A stretch of DNA of 21,596 bases from an uncultured SAR324 cluster bacterium (GCA_902562015.1 CACERX010000021.1:1-21596), one strand, 5' to 3'; shown: positions 7,025 to 15,099, numbered from the stretch's first letter. Notes: generated by a model not told the origin, from the sequence alone. A program made the numbers and translations.

Positions 7025-8248
7025 ATGTTTGAACTATCAGCAATACAGAAACAATTGCAGGCTAACGCTCGTGAGTTCGCTAAAAAAGAGATCGCCCCGA
7101 GAGCTGCAGAAGTTGATCGTTCGGAGAAGTACCCATGGAAAAATGTAGAGCTTCTTACAAATCAAGGATTCATGGGAATGACTATTCCAAAAGAATACGG
7201 TGGAAAGGGAATGACGTATCTGGATGTGGTAGTGGTAATTGAGGAAATTGCCAAGGTCTGCGGAGTTTCGGCTCGTATAGTTGTGGAAGCGAATATGGGT
7301 GCCATTGGAGCGGTGATGAAGTACGGAACAGAAGTTCAAAAAAAATTAGCTGCAGAACACGTATTAAGTGGAGACAAACCAGCCATTTGTATCACTGAAC
7401 CAGAGGCAGGCAGTGCCGCCACGGAGATGAACACTCGTGCTGATCATAAAGGAGACCGATACATTTTAAATGGTATGAAGCACTGGATAACCGGCGGAGG
7501 AGTTTCAAAATTTCATCTTATTTTTGCCCGTGTTTATGAAAATGGTAAAGACCAGGGCATTGCCGGGTTTATTGCCTTAAAAGGGGCAAAGGGTTTAAAA
7601 ATAGGAAAAAGGGAACCTGCAATGGGGCTGCGTGGCATCCCAGAAACTCAGATTATTTTCAATGATTTGGAAATTTTGGAAGAAATGGCCTTAATTCCGC
7701 CTGAAGGCCTGCAACGTGGATTTGCTGGTTTGATGAATGCTTACAACGGTCAGAGAGTTGGTGCAGGAACTGTGGCTATGGGAATTGCTGCCGGAGCATA
7801 CGAACTTGCTTTAGGGTTTTCTAAGGATAGAAACCAGTTCGGAAGGCCGATCTGCGAATTTCAAGGATTGCAATGGATGCTTGCGGATATGCATATTCAG
7901 ATTGAAGCGGCACGGCTGCTACTCCGAAAAGCTGCAGCTGGAAACTCTGAAAGTTCTTGTGAGAATGGAATTGGATTCCCAGACATACTTGAGGCGGCAC
8001 AGGCCAAAATATTCGCATCTGAAATGGCAATCAAAGTCACCAATGACGCATTGCAAATTTTTGGTTCATCAGGATATTCACGAAATTTCCCGCTGGAACG
8101 AATGTCAAGAGACGCACGAATGTTCACGATAGGTGGCGGAACAGCACAAATTTTAAGAACGGTCGTTGCTTCATCTCTACTAGAAAGGAAGTTGCCGCAG
8201 ACTCGTGAGGGGTATTCTAAACGTGGAAAAAATCAGGCAGATAGATGA
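7025..8248 (+). CDS. Acyl-CoA dehydrogenase-fold enzyme, 3-sulfinopropionyl-CoA desulfinase-like
   Basis: The fold is a FAD acyl-CoA dehydrogenase of 407 residues. The FAD/CoA segments are CITEPEAGSAA (122-132), HWITGGG (153-159), RNQFGRPICEFQGLQW (269-284) and the C-terminal IFGSSGYSRNFPLERMSRDA (345-364). Both usual catalytic-base positions lack Glu. The isovaleryl-CoA-dehydrogenase-type site reads NGQR, with Gln243. The butyryl/medium-chain-type site reads IGGGT, with Gly where IYEGT has Glu. Arg84 sits in VSARIVVE. From established work on the Advenella 3-sulfinopropionyl-CoA desulfinase, as I recall it, an active-site Arg84 and a Gln (246) in place of the base are diagnostic; here the numbering agrees to within three residues. 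Such an enzyme hydrolyses the sulfinate to sulfite and an acyl-CoA with no electron acceptor. The stop overlaps the next start (ATGA). No Shine-Dalgarno sequence is seen. Confidence 0.9.
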   Translation: MFELSAIQKQLQANAREFAKKEIAPRAAEVDRSEKYPWKNVELLTNQGFMGMTIPKEYGGKGMTYLDVVVVIEEIAKVCGVSARIVVEANMGAIGAVMKYGTEVQKKLAAEHVLSGDKPAICITEPEAGSAATEMNTRADHKGDRYILNGMKHWITGGGVSKFHLIFARVYENGKDQGIAGFIALKGAKGLKIGKREPAMGLRGIPETQIIFNDLEILEEMALIPPEGLQRGFAGLMNAYNGQRVGAGTVAMGIAAGAYELALGFSKDRNQFGRPICEFQGLQWMLADMHIQIEAARLLLRKAAAGNSESSCENGIGFPDILEAAQAKIFASEMAIKVTNDALQIFGSSGYSRNFPLERMSRDARMFTIGGGTAQILRTVVASSLLERKLPQTREGYSKRGKNQADR

Positions 8249-9870
8249 GTAATTCTTCAGAAATAATTGGGAAACGTTTGTATCAAGCAGGATGCAGAAG
8301 GGCTTTTGGAATTCCCGGAGGTGAAGTTCTGGATTTGATGCAAGGACTGAAAAAATCTGGAATTGAATTTTTTCTCACCAAACATGAAAACAGTGCCGGA
8401 TTTATGGCGGAAGGAGGATATCATGCGGATGGTGCTCCTGCAGTTCTGCTGGCAACTCTTGGACCAGGAGTTGCTAATGCAGTAAATGTTGTGACCAATG
8501 CATTTCAGGACAGAGTCCCGATGATTTTCCTCACAGGTTGTGTGGATGCATCAGATGAACTTACATACACTCATCAGGTTTTTAATCATGGAGAATTATT
8601 AAAATCAGTTACTAAAGCCAGTATTAAGGTTGTAGACGGTATGGTCGATGTTTCTATTGACAAGGCAGTTTCCATTTCTATGGACGAACAACCTGGACCT
8701 GTACATGTCGATGTCCCAATAAGCATTGCTTCTAAGGCACAACTAACTGGTGATGGATCTAATAAAAAATTTCTGTCGGTGAGGAATAATCCATTACCTG
8801 CAGTTCCTGCAGATGGAAAAGAACTAGAAACCGCTAGGGAACTGTTAAGTCATTCAAAACAACCGATAATTGTTGCAGGGCTTGATGTCCTTAATCATAA
8901 TTCTGAGGAGGCAGTTAAGAAATTTGTAACAGATTTCAGGATTCCTCTGATCACAACCTATAAAGCAAAAGGGATACTTCCTGAAGATAATCCTCTTTCC
9001 CTTGGAAGTGCAGGACTTTCTCCACTGGCAGATCACCATCTACTTCCCCTTGTCCATGAAAGCGATTTAATTATAGCAGCAGGATACGATCCTATAGAAA
9101 TGCGTTCAGGCTGGCGCAATCCTTGGGGTGAGACGGCAAAAGTGATTGAATTTATTGCTGTGCCTAATACTCATTATATGCATCAGGCAGATTTTAGTTT
9201 TGTGGGACATATCGGAGAAGGCTTGAATACTTTACGTACAGGGGTTTCACCAAGTACTTTTTGGAAAGGCGATAAACCCATAAATGTCCGCAATCAATTG
9301 AAATCAGTTTTTTCCGGAAATGATGAATGGGGGCCGGGGGTTGTAATTGAAACAGTAAGGAGAATGCTGCCAGCAAATGGGGTTGCCACCGTGGACAGTG
9401 GCGCACACAGGATTTTGCTTAGTCAGATGTGGGAGTGTTATGAGCCACGCGGATTGTTGCAATCTACAGGTCTTTGTACAATGGGCTGTGCTGTCCCGCT
9501 TGCAATAGGTTTCCAGCTTGCCTCCCCTGAACGCCCTGTGGTGGCGTTTACAGGTGATGCAGGACTGGAAATGGTTTTGGGGGAATTGGCGACGTTGCGT
9601 GACTTGAAATTACCGATAGTTATTGTAGTTTTCGTTGATGAGTCACTAGCTTTGATAGAACTTAAACAGCGAAGGTCAGAATTACCGAATCTTGGTGTAG
9701 ATTTTGGACCAACAAATTTCCCTAAAGTAGCAGAGGCACTTGGAGGAGAAGGAAGATGGGTATCTTGCAAAAGTGATTTAATAGAGGCTTTTGAAGATGC
9801 ATTAGAACACCCGAAATTTTCTTTACTGGCTTGTAAAATTGGGTGTAAGGTTTACGATGGACGCTTCTGA
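8245..9870 (+). CDS. ThDP-dependent enzyme, acetolactate synthase-like large subunit
   Basis: The protein has 541 residues and the three-domain layout of the IlvB superfamily. The N-terminal pyrimidine-binding domain has the activating Glu48 in TKHENSAGFMAEG. The central domain runs from about 190 to 330. The C-terminal ThDP domain has GDAG (437-440) and ends its metal motif in VD (464-465) instead of NN. The Asp may still bind Mg2+. Superfamily members include acetolactate synthase, sulfoacetaldehyde acetyltransferase, oxalyl-CoA decarboxylase and glyoxylate carboligase; this one cannot be assigned. A biosynthetic acetolactate synthase is less likely because no ilvN subunit gene adjoins it. 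The ATG overlaps the upstream stop in ATGA, so it is translationally coupled to the desulfinase-like gene and very likely acts in the same pathway, perhaps on a 2-oxo acid or an aldehyde product. Confidence 0.9.
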   Translation: MSNSSEIIGKRLYQAGCRRAFGIPGGEVLDLMQGLKKSGIEFFLTKHENSAGFMAEGGYHADGAPAVLLATLGPGVANAVNVVTNAFQDRVPMIFLTGCVDASDELTYTHQVFNHGELLKSVTKASIKVVDGMVDVSIDKAVSISMDEQPGPVHVDVPISIASKAQLTGDGSNKKFLSVRNNPLPAVPADGKELETARELLSHSKQPIIVAGLDVLNHNSEEAVKKFVTDFRIPLITTYKAKGILPEDNPLSLGSAGLSPLADHHLLPLVHESDLIIAAGYDPIEMRSGWRNPWGETAKVIEFIAVPNTHYMHQADFSFVGHIGEGLNTLRTGVSPSTFWKGDKPINVRNQLKSVFSGNDEWGPGVVIETVRRMLPANGVATVDSGAHRILLSQMWECYEPRGLLQSTGLCTMGCAVPLAIGFQLASPERPVVAFTGDAGLEMVLGELATLRDLKLPIVIVVFVDESLALIELKQRRSELPNLGVDFGPTNFPKVAEALGGEGRWVSCKSDLIEAFEDALEHPKFSLLACKIGCKVYDGRF

Positions 9871-9900
9871 AAAGATCAGAGGGACTTATTAAACACAACT

Positions 9901-9944
9901 AATTAGTAAATCTTAAATTGTTTCATTTTGTCCTGTTACTAATT
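9901..9944. repeat. 9-bp inverted repeat after the four-gene module
   Basis: AATTAGTAA (9901-9909) is perfectly complementary to TTACTAATT (9936-9944), with 26 bases between. The left arm is also part of the palindrome ACTAATTAGT (9898-9907). There is no T run, so it is a poor intrinsic terminator. It could be an mRNA 3' structure or an operator for mpl. Confidence 0.35.
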
Positions 9945-9975
9945 GCTTTGAATGCAGTTTGACCGTATATGTGTA

Positions 9976-9984
9976 TGCTAATAC
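9976..9984 (+). promoter_or_regulatory. Possible extended -10 promoter of mpl
   Basis: TGCTAATAC is an extended -10 (TG-n-TAATAC). A TTGACC lies at 9959-9964, only 14 bases before the -10 hexamer. Predicted transcription start is near 9991, leaving about 33 bases of leader with no Shine-Dalgarno sequence. Confidence 0.3.
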
Positions 9985-10023
9985 CTGCCTTTCTCTAAGA
10001 TAAGCTTAAACAAAAGTTGTTTG

Positions 10024-11445
10024 ATGCAATCAATTCATTCAAATTTGAATTCAATTTTTTTCTCGGGAATATGCGGGACAGGCATGGCATCGCTTGCCGT
10101 GCTTCTGAAATTACGAGGACATAATGTTAGCGGTTCCGACGAAAACGTTTATCCACCCATGAGTGATTTTCTTGCAGAAAATAATGTTGTAGTACATAAG
10201 GCATTTTCTTCAGGAAACCTTGAACCGCAACCGGATCTCGTTGTAATCGGCAATGCTCTTTCAAGAGGGAACTCTGAAGTTGAAGCCATTCTTGATCTTA
10301 AACTTCCTTATATCTCTATGGCTGAATTACTTAAAGAGTATTTTATTCGTGGAAAAACTTCTCTGGTTGTTACTGGAACTCACGGTAAAACAACTGCAAC
10401 TTCAATGCTTGCCTGGGTTTTTGAAACTGCAGGTAAAAATCCAGGTTTTATGATAGGAGGTATTGCAGAAAATTTTGGTACAAGCTGTCGCGACGCAAAG
10501 GGTAGTTTTTTTATCACCGAAGGAGATGAATATGACACAGCTTTTTTTGACAAGCGATCAAAATTTTTTCATTACCTCCCAGAACAGTTAATTCTTAATA
10601 ACCTTGAATTTGACCACGCGGATATATTCAATTCACTTGATGAAATCAAAAAAGCATTTCGACTGATGCTTCGTCTCATTCCAAAGAGAGGACTGATTGC
10701 AGCAAATGGAGATGATCCAAATGTCAAGGATGTAATGAATTCTGCTCACTCTCCAGTTATCAGATTCGGTTTTGGAGAACTATGCGATGTTAGAGCTGTA
10801 AATATAAAAACCAGTGCTTCTAGTACAAACTTTGAGGTTATTGACAGACGTCCGGGAGAGTTTTCACAGAAAAATGAATTTAAACTCAATCTCGCAGGAA
10901 AATGTAATGTCTTAAACGCATTGGGAGTTATAACACTGGCCCGTCATAATGGTATTTCTGACATAGATATTCAGGGAGCTTTTGATTCCTTCAAAAGTGT
11001 TAGAAGGCGACAAGAACTGCTTGGTGAAGTCAACGGTATATCTGTTTATGACGACTTTGCTCATCATCCCACTGCGGTTCGTGAAACGATAGGAGCAATT
11101 AGGCAAAAACATGTGGACAGGCGAATAATCGCAGTTTTTGAACCAAGAAGCAATACCAGTGTGCGCAGAGTAAACCAGGATGCACTTATAGATTCTTTGC
11201 TTGATGCTGATGAAGTAATTTTAACAAATCCATACAGGTTGGACAAGATTCCATCTGATGATAGACTTGATGTTGATAAAGTATTGATTTCATTAAGTAA
11301 AAAAAACATTAAAGCAAATTATTTCCCTGATGTTACTGGAATAGTGGAACATTTAAAAAATGTTTGCAGATTCGGAGATATTGTTTTAATTATGAGTAAC
11401 GGTAAATTTGGAAACATTCACCAGCGATTGCTTGACGCATTGTAA
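10024..11445 (+). CDS. mpl: UDP-N-acetylmuramate:L-Ala-gamma-D-Glu-meso-DAP ligase
   Basis: Mpl is a cytosolic Mur ligase that joins recovered murein tripeptide to UDP-MurNAc, feeding recycled peptide back into peptidoglycan synthesis. The 473 residues are a normal length. The N-terminal UDP-binding fold starts SGICGTGMASLAVLLK. The ATP P-loop is GTHGKTTATS (118-127). EGDEYDTAFFD (166-176) and LNNLEFDHADIF (191-202) are characteristic of Mpl as opposed to MurC. The C-terminal domain has YDDFAHHPTAVR. The ATG at 10024 directly follows an in-frame TTG at 10021. It is followed 24 bases later by an acyl-CoA-synthetase-like gene, probably cotranscribed, with no obvious functional tie. Its presence implies a Gram-negative wall with meso-DAP. 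Confidence 0.96.
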   Translation: MQSIHSNLNSIFFSGICGTGMASLAVLLKLRGHNVSGSDENVYPPMSDFLAENNVVVHKAFSSGNLEPQPDLVVIGNALSRGNSEVEAILDLKLPYISMAELLKEYFIRGKTSLVVTGTHGKTTATSMLAWVFETAGKNPGFMIGGIAENFGTSCRDAKGSFFITEGDEYDTAFFDKRSKFFHYLPEQLILNNLEFDHADIFNSLDEIKKAFRLMLRLIPKRGLIAANGDDPNVKDVMNSAHSPVIRFGFGELCDVRAVNIKTSASSTNFEVIDRRPGEFSQKNEFKLNLAGKCNVLNALGVITLARHNGISDIDIQGAFDSFKSVRRRQELLGEVNGISVYDDFAHHPTAVRETIGAIRQKHVDRRIIAVFEPRSNTSVRRVNQDALIDSLLDADEVILTNPYRLDKIPSDDRLDVDKVLISLSKKNIKANYFPDVTGIVEHLKNVCRFGDIVLIMSNGKFGNIHQRLLDAL

Positions 11446-11469
11446 AGGTTTAAAAGCAAAGAAATTAAA

Positions 11470-12978
11470 ATGTCCCTGAGAGAGCATTCAATTTATGACT
11501 GCATTATTAACAATGCGTCCAGTTTCCCAGATGAAACTGCTCTTGTTTCTGGTGATTTGCGTCTCACTTTTGGAGAAGTACCATTACATGTCAATTCGCT
11601 GTCAAGGGGGCTTTTGAACATGGGTTTTGAGAAAGGAGACAGGATTGGAGTTCTGTTAGATAATTGTGCAGAATATGCACTTTTTTTGGCTGCATGTACC
11701 AGAATTGGACTAATTACAGTCTGTTTGAACACCCGTACAAGTGCAGATGAAATGCGCAAGATGCTTGAACAGACGCAACCGAAAGCACTGATTTTTCAAA
11801 AAAGTTATGAACAGCAGGCTGATGAACTGCGCGAACTGAATATGCATCGGCAGCTTTACTGTATTGATGAGGCTGCGATACTTTCTTCTTCATTTGATCA
11901 ATTGCTGCATGAAGACCCATCTCCTCTTAATGAGTCGCAACCTGCGTTAGATGACGGGTGGATTATTATCCCAACTGCGGCTGTGGATGGAATTCCAAAA
12001 GGAGCATTGCTGAGTCAACGTAATGTGATGGCTTCAGTAGATGTTCACCTGCACCATTTTGGAAGAGAAAAAATTAAAGGACATTTAGTTGCTTTACCTA
12101 TATTTCACGTGATGGGACTTACTTCAGCTTGGGCTACATTCATCAGTGCTGGGAAAAATGTTCTTTTAAGACAATTTGATGAAAAACTTGCAGTAAACTT
12201 GATTGATAGTGAAGATTTGACATATTTCGGTTCTTTTCCACCTGTTCTCGAACGTGTACTTGACAAAGCAAAAGAATGTGATTCCACACTTGAAAGTTTG
12301 AAGGTAGTTTATGGTCTTGAAGGTTCTGAAAATATAGGTCGTTTGCAAGAAGAAACAAGAGCGGTTTTCTGGACTGGTTTTGGACAGGCAGAAACTACCG
12401 CTTTTGTGACTGCTTCTCCTGCTTCAGAACGTCCTGGAGCTTCTGGAAAGCCCACACTGATAAATTCAGTTTCCGTTGTAAATGAAGCTGAAGAACAGCT
12501 TTCTGTGGGTGAAGAAGGAGAAATTGTGGTGAGAGGAGAAAATGTTTTTCTTGAATACTGGAATATGTCTGATGCAACAGAATATGCACATAGAAATGGT
12601 TGGCATCACACGGGGGACATCGGACGGTTTGATGAAGAAGGATACTTGTGGTATGTCAGACGAAAAGCTGAAAAAGAGCTTATCAAAAGTGGTGGAGAGA
12701 ATGTTTATCCCGGTGAAGTTGAAACAGTACTGATGAAACACCCTCAAATAGAAGAATGCTGCGTGATTGGGGTACCTGACAAAACCTGGGGAGAAGCAGT
12801 TAGGGCAGTATGCGTTCTTGCAAATGGATCAAAATTGTCAGCAGACGAGGTGCGAGATTATGTAGGTGAGAAGATTGCAGGGTTTAAAAAACCTCGAGAG
12901 GTAATATTTGTGCAGGAGCTACCATATGAAAATAATCAAATTGATCGTGATAAAGTAAAAGTAGAATGGGGAGAATGA
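11470..12978 (+). CDS. AMP-binding acyl-CoA synthetase-like protein with degenerate motifs
   Basis: The 502 residues show the ANL superfamily fold: substrate-channel region, GFGQAET (303-309, motif A5), HTGDIGRFDEEGY (380-392, A7) and the hinge with SGGENVYPGEVE (407-418, A8). Normal members make acyl-AMP, then acyl-CoA. Two key motifs are altered. The phosphate-binding loop, usually TSGTTGxPKG, reads TAAVDGIPKG (169-178), without its Ser/Thr/Gly cluster. The A10 motif, usually LPxTxxGK, reads LPYENNQIDR (484-493), so the adenylation lysine is absent. The reading frame is intact to the end, so this is not a decayed gene. It may belong to a divergent subfamily, catalyse only the thioester half-reaction, or serve a non-catalytic role. 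It follows mpl closely and ends seven bases from the convergent SDR stop. Confidence 0.9.
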   Translation: MSLREHSIYDCIINNASSFPDETALVSGDLRLTFGEVPLHVNSLSRGLLNMGFEKGDRIGVLLDNCAEYALFLAACTRIGLITVCLNTRTSADEMRKMLEQTQPKALIFQKSYEQQADELRELNMHRQLYCIDEAAILSSSFDQLLHEDPSPLNESQPALDDGWIIIPTAAVDGIPKGALLSQRNVMASVDVHLHHFGREKIKGHLVALPIFHVMGLTSAWATFISAGKNVLLRQFDEKLAVNLIDSEDLTYFGSFPPVLERVLDKAKECDSTLESLKVVYGLEGSENIGRLQEETRAVFWTGFGQAETTAFVTASPASERPGASGKPTLINSVSVVNEAEEQLSVGEEGEIVVRGENVFLEYWNMSDATEYAHRNGWHHTGDIGRFDEEGYLWYVRRKAEKELIKSGGENVYPGEVETVLMKHPQIEECCVIGVPDKTWGEAVRAVCVLANGSKLSADEVRDYVGEKIAGFKKPREVIFVQELPYENNQIDRDKVKVEWGE

Positions 12979-12985
12979 AAATTTT

Positions 12986-13759
12986 TCACTCAGGTGTTAC
13001 ATAGGCTGATGTAATGCCACCGTCTACTATAAATTCTGTTCCTGTGGTATAAGATGATTCATCAGATGCAAGGAAAAGTGCTGCTTTAGCCATTTCCTTT
13101 GCTTCTCCAAAACGTCCCATAGGAATATGTATAAGACGTCTCTGCTTTTTATCTTCAGTATCTAGAAATTTCATAAGCAGTTCGGTTTTTAAAGGTCCAG
13201 GGCAAAGAGCATTAACCCTTATGTTTTCCCGGGCGTGTATAACTGCTAATTCCCTAGTAAGAGAGATTACACCACCTTTACTGGCAGTATAAGCAACCTG
13301 TGGAGTAGCAGCTCCCATAAGACCCACGAAAGAAGCAGTATTAATAATAGAACCCCCACCAGCTCTCTGCATTGCGGGAATTCCAAACTTGCATCCAAGG
13401 AAAACCCCCTTCAAATTGATGGCCATTGTTAAATCCCAGACTTCCTCTTCTGTTGCCTGGGAATTATCATCTCTGCTGTCCATAATTCCTGCATTGTTAA
13501 ACAAAACATTCAACTTACCAAATTTTTCCTCAGTAGCTTTTATCATGTTTTCACAATCAGCAGACATAGAAACATCTGCATTAACATAGATAGCATCTCC
13601 TCCAGCAGACTTAACTTCTGAAACAGTTTTTTCACCATCAGAATCGTTCATGTCCACTGCCACAATCTTAGCACCTTCATGTGCAAATAATAGTGATGTT
13701 TCTTTTCCAATACCGCTTGCCGCACCTGTAATCAATGCAACTTTATCTGCTAATCTCAT
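12986..13759 (-). CDS. Short-chain dehydrogenase/reductase (classical SDR)
   Basis: This is an NAD(P)-dependent alcohol/ketone oxidoreductase of 257 residues. The cofactor motif is TGAASGIG (11-18). The acidic D36 at the end of the second strand suggests NAD(H) rather than NADP(H). NNAG lies at 88-91. The catalytic tetrad is N114, S143, Y157 and K161 (YTASK). The C-terminus has the usual TTGTEFIVDGG. The ATG at 13759 begins MRLADKVALITG, the family start; an upstream in-frame ATG at 13834 would add 25 residues unlike any SDR N-terminus. The substrate cannot be read; the family covers 3-oxoacyl reductases, sugar and cyclic alcohol dehydrogenases. It is convergent with the synthetase-like gene and no terminator is visible in the seven bases between the stops. 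Confidence 0.95.
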   Translation of the reverse strand: MRLADKVALITGAASGIGKETSLLFAHEGAKIVAVDMNDSDGEKTVSEVKSAGGDAIYVNADVSMSADCENMIKATEEKFGKLNVLFNNAGIMDSRDDNSQATEEEVWDLTMAINLKGVFLGCKFGIPAMQRAGGGSIINTASFVGLMGAATPQVAYTASKGGVISLTRELAVIHARENIRVNALCPGPLKTELLMKFLDTEDKKQRRLIHIPMGRFGEAKEMAKAALFLASDESSYTTGTEFIVDGGITSAYVTPE

Positions 13760-14200
13760 AAGTTTTTTTCTTAAAATTAATAATATTCGTTTAAAATAAA
13801 AAAATGAGTACCCGACCTGTGACTGCAGCTTCAAATGATTCTACTTCAATTTGGGGCCAATGTATGTCGTGATGAGGAATAAATTTTCAGGATAAATTAA
13901 ATTTTTCTATTTTCTGTTTCTCTTTGTACATTTTTTTAACACTGAGTTAAAATTATTACATTAATCATTGACTGCCAATTCATGACGTAAATAATTACAG
14001 CTGCTTTTAATTTTCACAAGGAAAAAAAACAATCTTTGTTTGGATTATGCATAACATAAGAAAGATTATTTACAAAAAAAATATTTGACTACAGTTTAAA
14101 TGGGTATAAGATTAAATTGAACAGAAGGTGTTTCTATTGTTGGAAAAATTAAGCTTTTGAGTCTGCAAATGCTATTATTTTCCTAAGTTATACAAAAATT
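13760..14200. other. Non-coding AT-rich region upstream of the SDR
   Basis: No convincing gene is seen on either strand. The region carries the leader and presumed promoter of the SDR gene on the minus strand and a possible plus-strand promoter near 14085-14112. It has several A and T runs but no clear terminator, tRNA or repeat. Confidence 0.55.
14085..14112 (+). promoter_or_regulatory. Possible promoter for the small membrane-protein ORF
   Basis: TTGACT (14085-14090) is followed 16 bases later by TAAGAT (14107-14112); TATAAG at 14105-14110 gives 14-base spacing. The start would be near 14119. Both boxes are near consensus, but such matches are common in DNA this AT-rich. Confidence 0.3.
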
Positions 14201-14425
14201 TTGCTACTCATCAATGATGGATTTAGATTGAGGAACCGAATTACACTTTTTATATTCGCATTTATTGTTTTACTGATCATAATTTTTGTCTTTTTTTCTC
14301 GCAAAAGCACAAATAAATCAGCAGGTTTTTCTGTCCCTTCACAAAGAGTCAATTCCGGTAAATCTGCTGCAACGACTAAAAAATGGGACGGAATAGGTAA
14401 GATCGCAGATATGATTTGGGAATAA
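14201..14425 (+). CDS. Possible small single-pass membrane protein
   Basis: The frame gives 74 residues from a TTG at 14201, or 65 from a TTG at 14228 that is preceded by a weak GGA. There is no in-frame ATG at the start. A basic stretch (RLRNR) is followed by about 19 strongly hydrophobic residues (TLFIFAFIVLLIIIFVFF), then a basic SRKSTNK and a polar tail ending KKWDGIGKIADMIWE. That order would make a plausible small inner-membrane protein. AT-rich DNA readily produces hydrophobic reading frames, and no family is recognised. An antisense frame over the same bases is less convincing. Confidence 0.35.
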   Translation: MLLINDGFRLRNRITLFIFAFIVLLIIIFVFFSRKSTNKSAGFSVPSQRVNSGKSAATTKKWDGIGKIADMIWE

Positions 14426-14601
14426 AAAAGTACTTTAAAAAAATTATATAAATCCATTCTTTCTTTTCACATCTATTTTGGCTCTTTTGAGGCTTTTAAT
14501 CTACTTTCGAATTGTTTCTAATTTTTTTTCTTGGGTAAAATTTCTCCCCGTGTAAGATTTAAAATCATACTATTAATTAACTTCTTAATAATTTTTTAAA
14601 A

Positions 14602-15099
14602 ATGTCAGAATTATTGATTACTAATCATGACAATTATCATGATAGTTATATACTAGATATCCTCAGAAGTGTACGCAATATTGCGATGGTCGGTGCCAGC
14701 ATAAATTGGAAACGTCCTAGTAATTTTGTAATGAAGTATTTAATCCAGAAGGGATATCGTGTTATACCGGTCAACAAAAATTCGGCTGGAGATCAAATTT
14801 ATGACCAAACTGTTTACTCAGATTTGGCAGCAGTTCAAGAACCCGTCGACATGGTTGATATGTTCCGTCCTTCAAAAGAAGCACCTCAGCTTGTAGAAGA
14901 TGCTATAAAGATTGGAGCTAAAATATTCTGGATGCAATTCGAGGTTCGAAACGATAAAGCAGCAAAGATTGCTCAAGAAGCAGGTATGAAAGTTGTTATG
15001 AATCGATGCCCCAAAATAGAGTATGCAAGATTATTTGGTGAACTTGGTTGGGGCGGTTTCAACACCGGTGTGATAAGTGTAAAAAGAAGGAGAATCTGA
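14602..15099 (+). CDS. YccU-type CoA-binding domain protein
   Basis: The 165 residues form a single Rossmann-like CoA_binding domain, as in the N-terminal part of succinyl-CoA synthetase alpha subunits and in stand-alone YccU. Typical segments are IAMVGASINWKRPS (27-40), MKYLIQKGYRVIPVN, VDMVDMFRPS, GAKIFWMQFEV and the end motif VVMNRCPKIE. The precise role of YccU proteins is not known. The stop overlaps the metY start by one base (TGATG), so the two are translationally coupled. I recall the same pairing in other proteobacteria, which hints that the protein senses or channels acyl-CoA around O-acetylhomoserine use. The C-terminal tail ending VKRRRI goes beyond the E. coli form. No Shine-Dalgarno sequence precedes the ATG. 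Confidence 0.93.
   Translation: MSELLITNHDNYHDSYILDILRSVRNIAMVGASINWKRPSNFVMKYLIQKGYRVIPVNKNSAGDQIYDQTVYSDLAAVQEPVDMVDMFRPSKEAPQLVEDAIKIGAKIFWMQFEVRNDKAAKIAQEAGMKVVMNRCPKIEYARLFGELGWGGFNTGVISVKRRRI
15087..15092 (+). promoter_or_regulatory. Ribosome-binding site that fixes the metY start
   Basis: AAGGAG lies six bases before the ATG at 15099. It sits inside the last codons of the CoA-binding protein gene. It decides against a longer in-frame start at 15048, whose extra N-terminus is only read-through of the upstream gene. Confidence 0.85.

Noticed and set aside
14188..14457. 89-residue minus-strand frame over the small membrane-protein ORF
   Set aside because: It lacks a coherent signal or domain. 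The plus frame has the better membrane-protein order, and at most one of the two is real.
14426..14601. SAM or S-box riboswitch upstream of the CoA-binding protein/metY pair
   Set aside because: The stretch is AT-rich with only short AU palindromes. None of the conserved riboswitch cores could be found.
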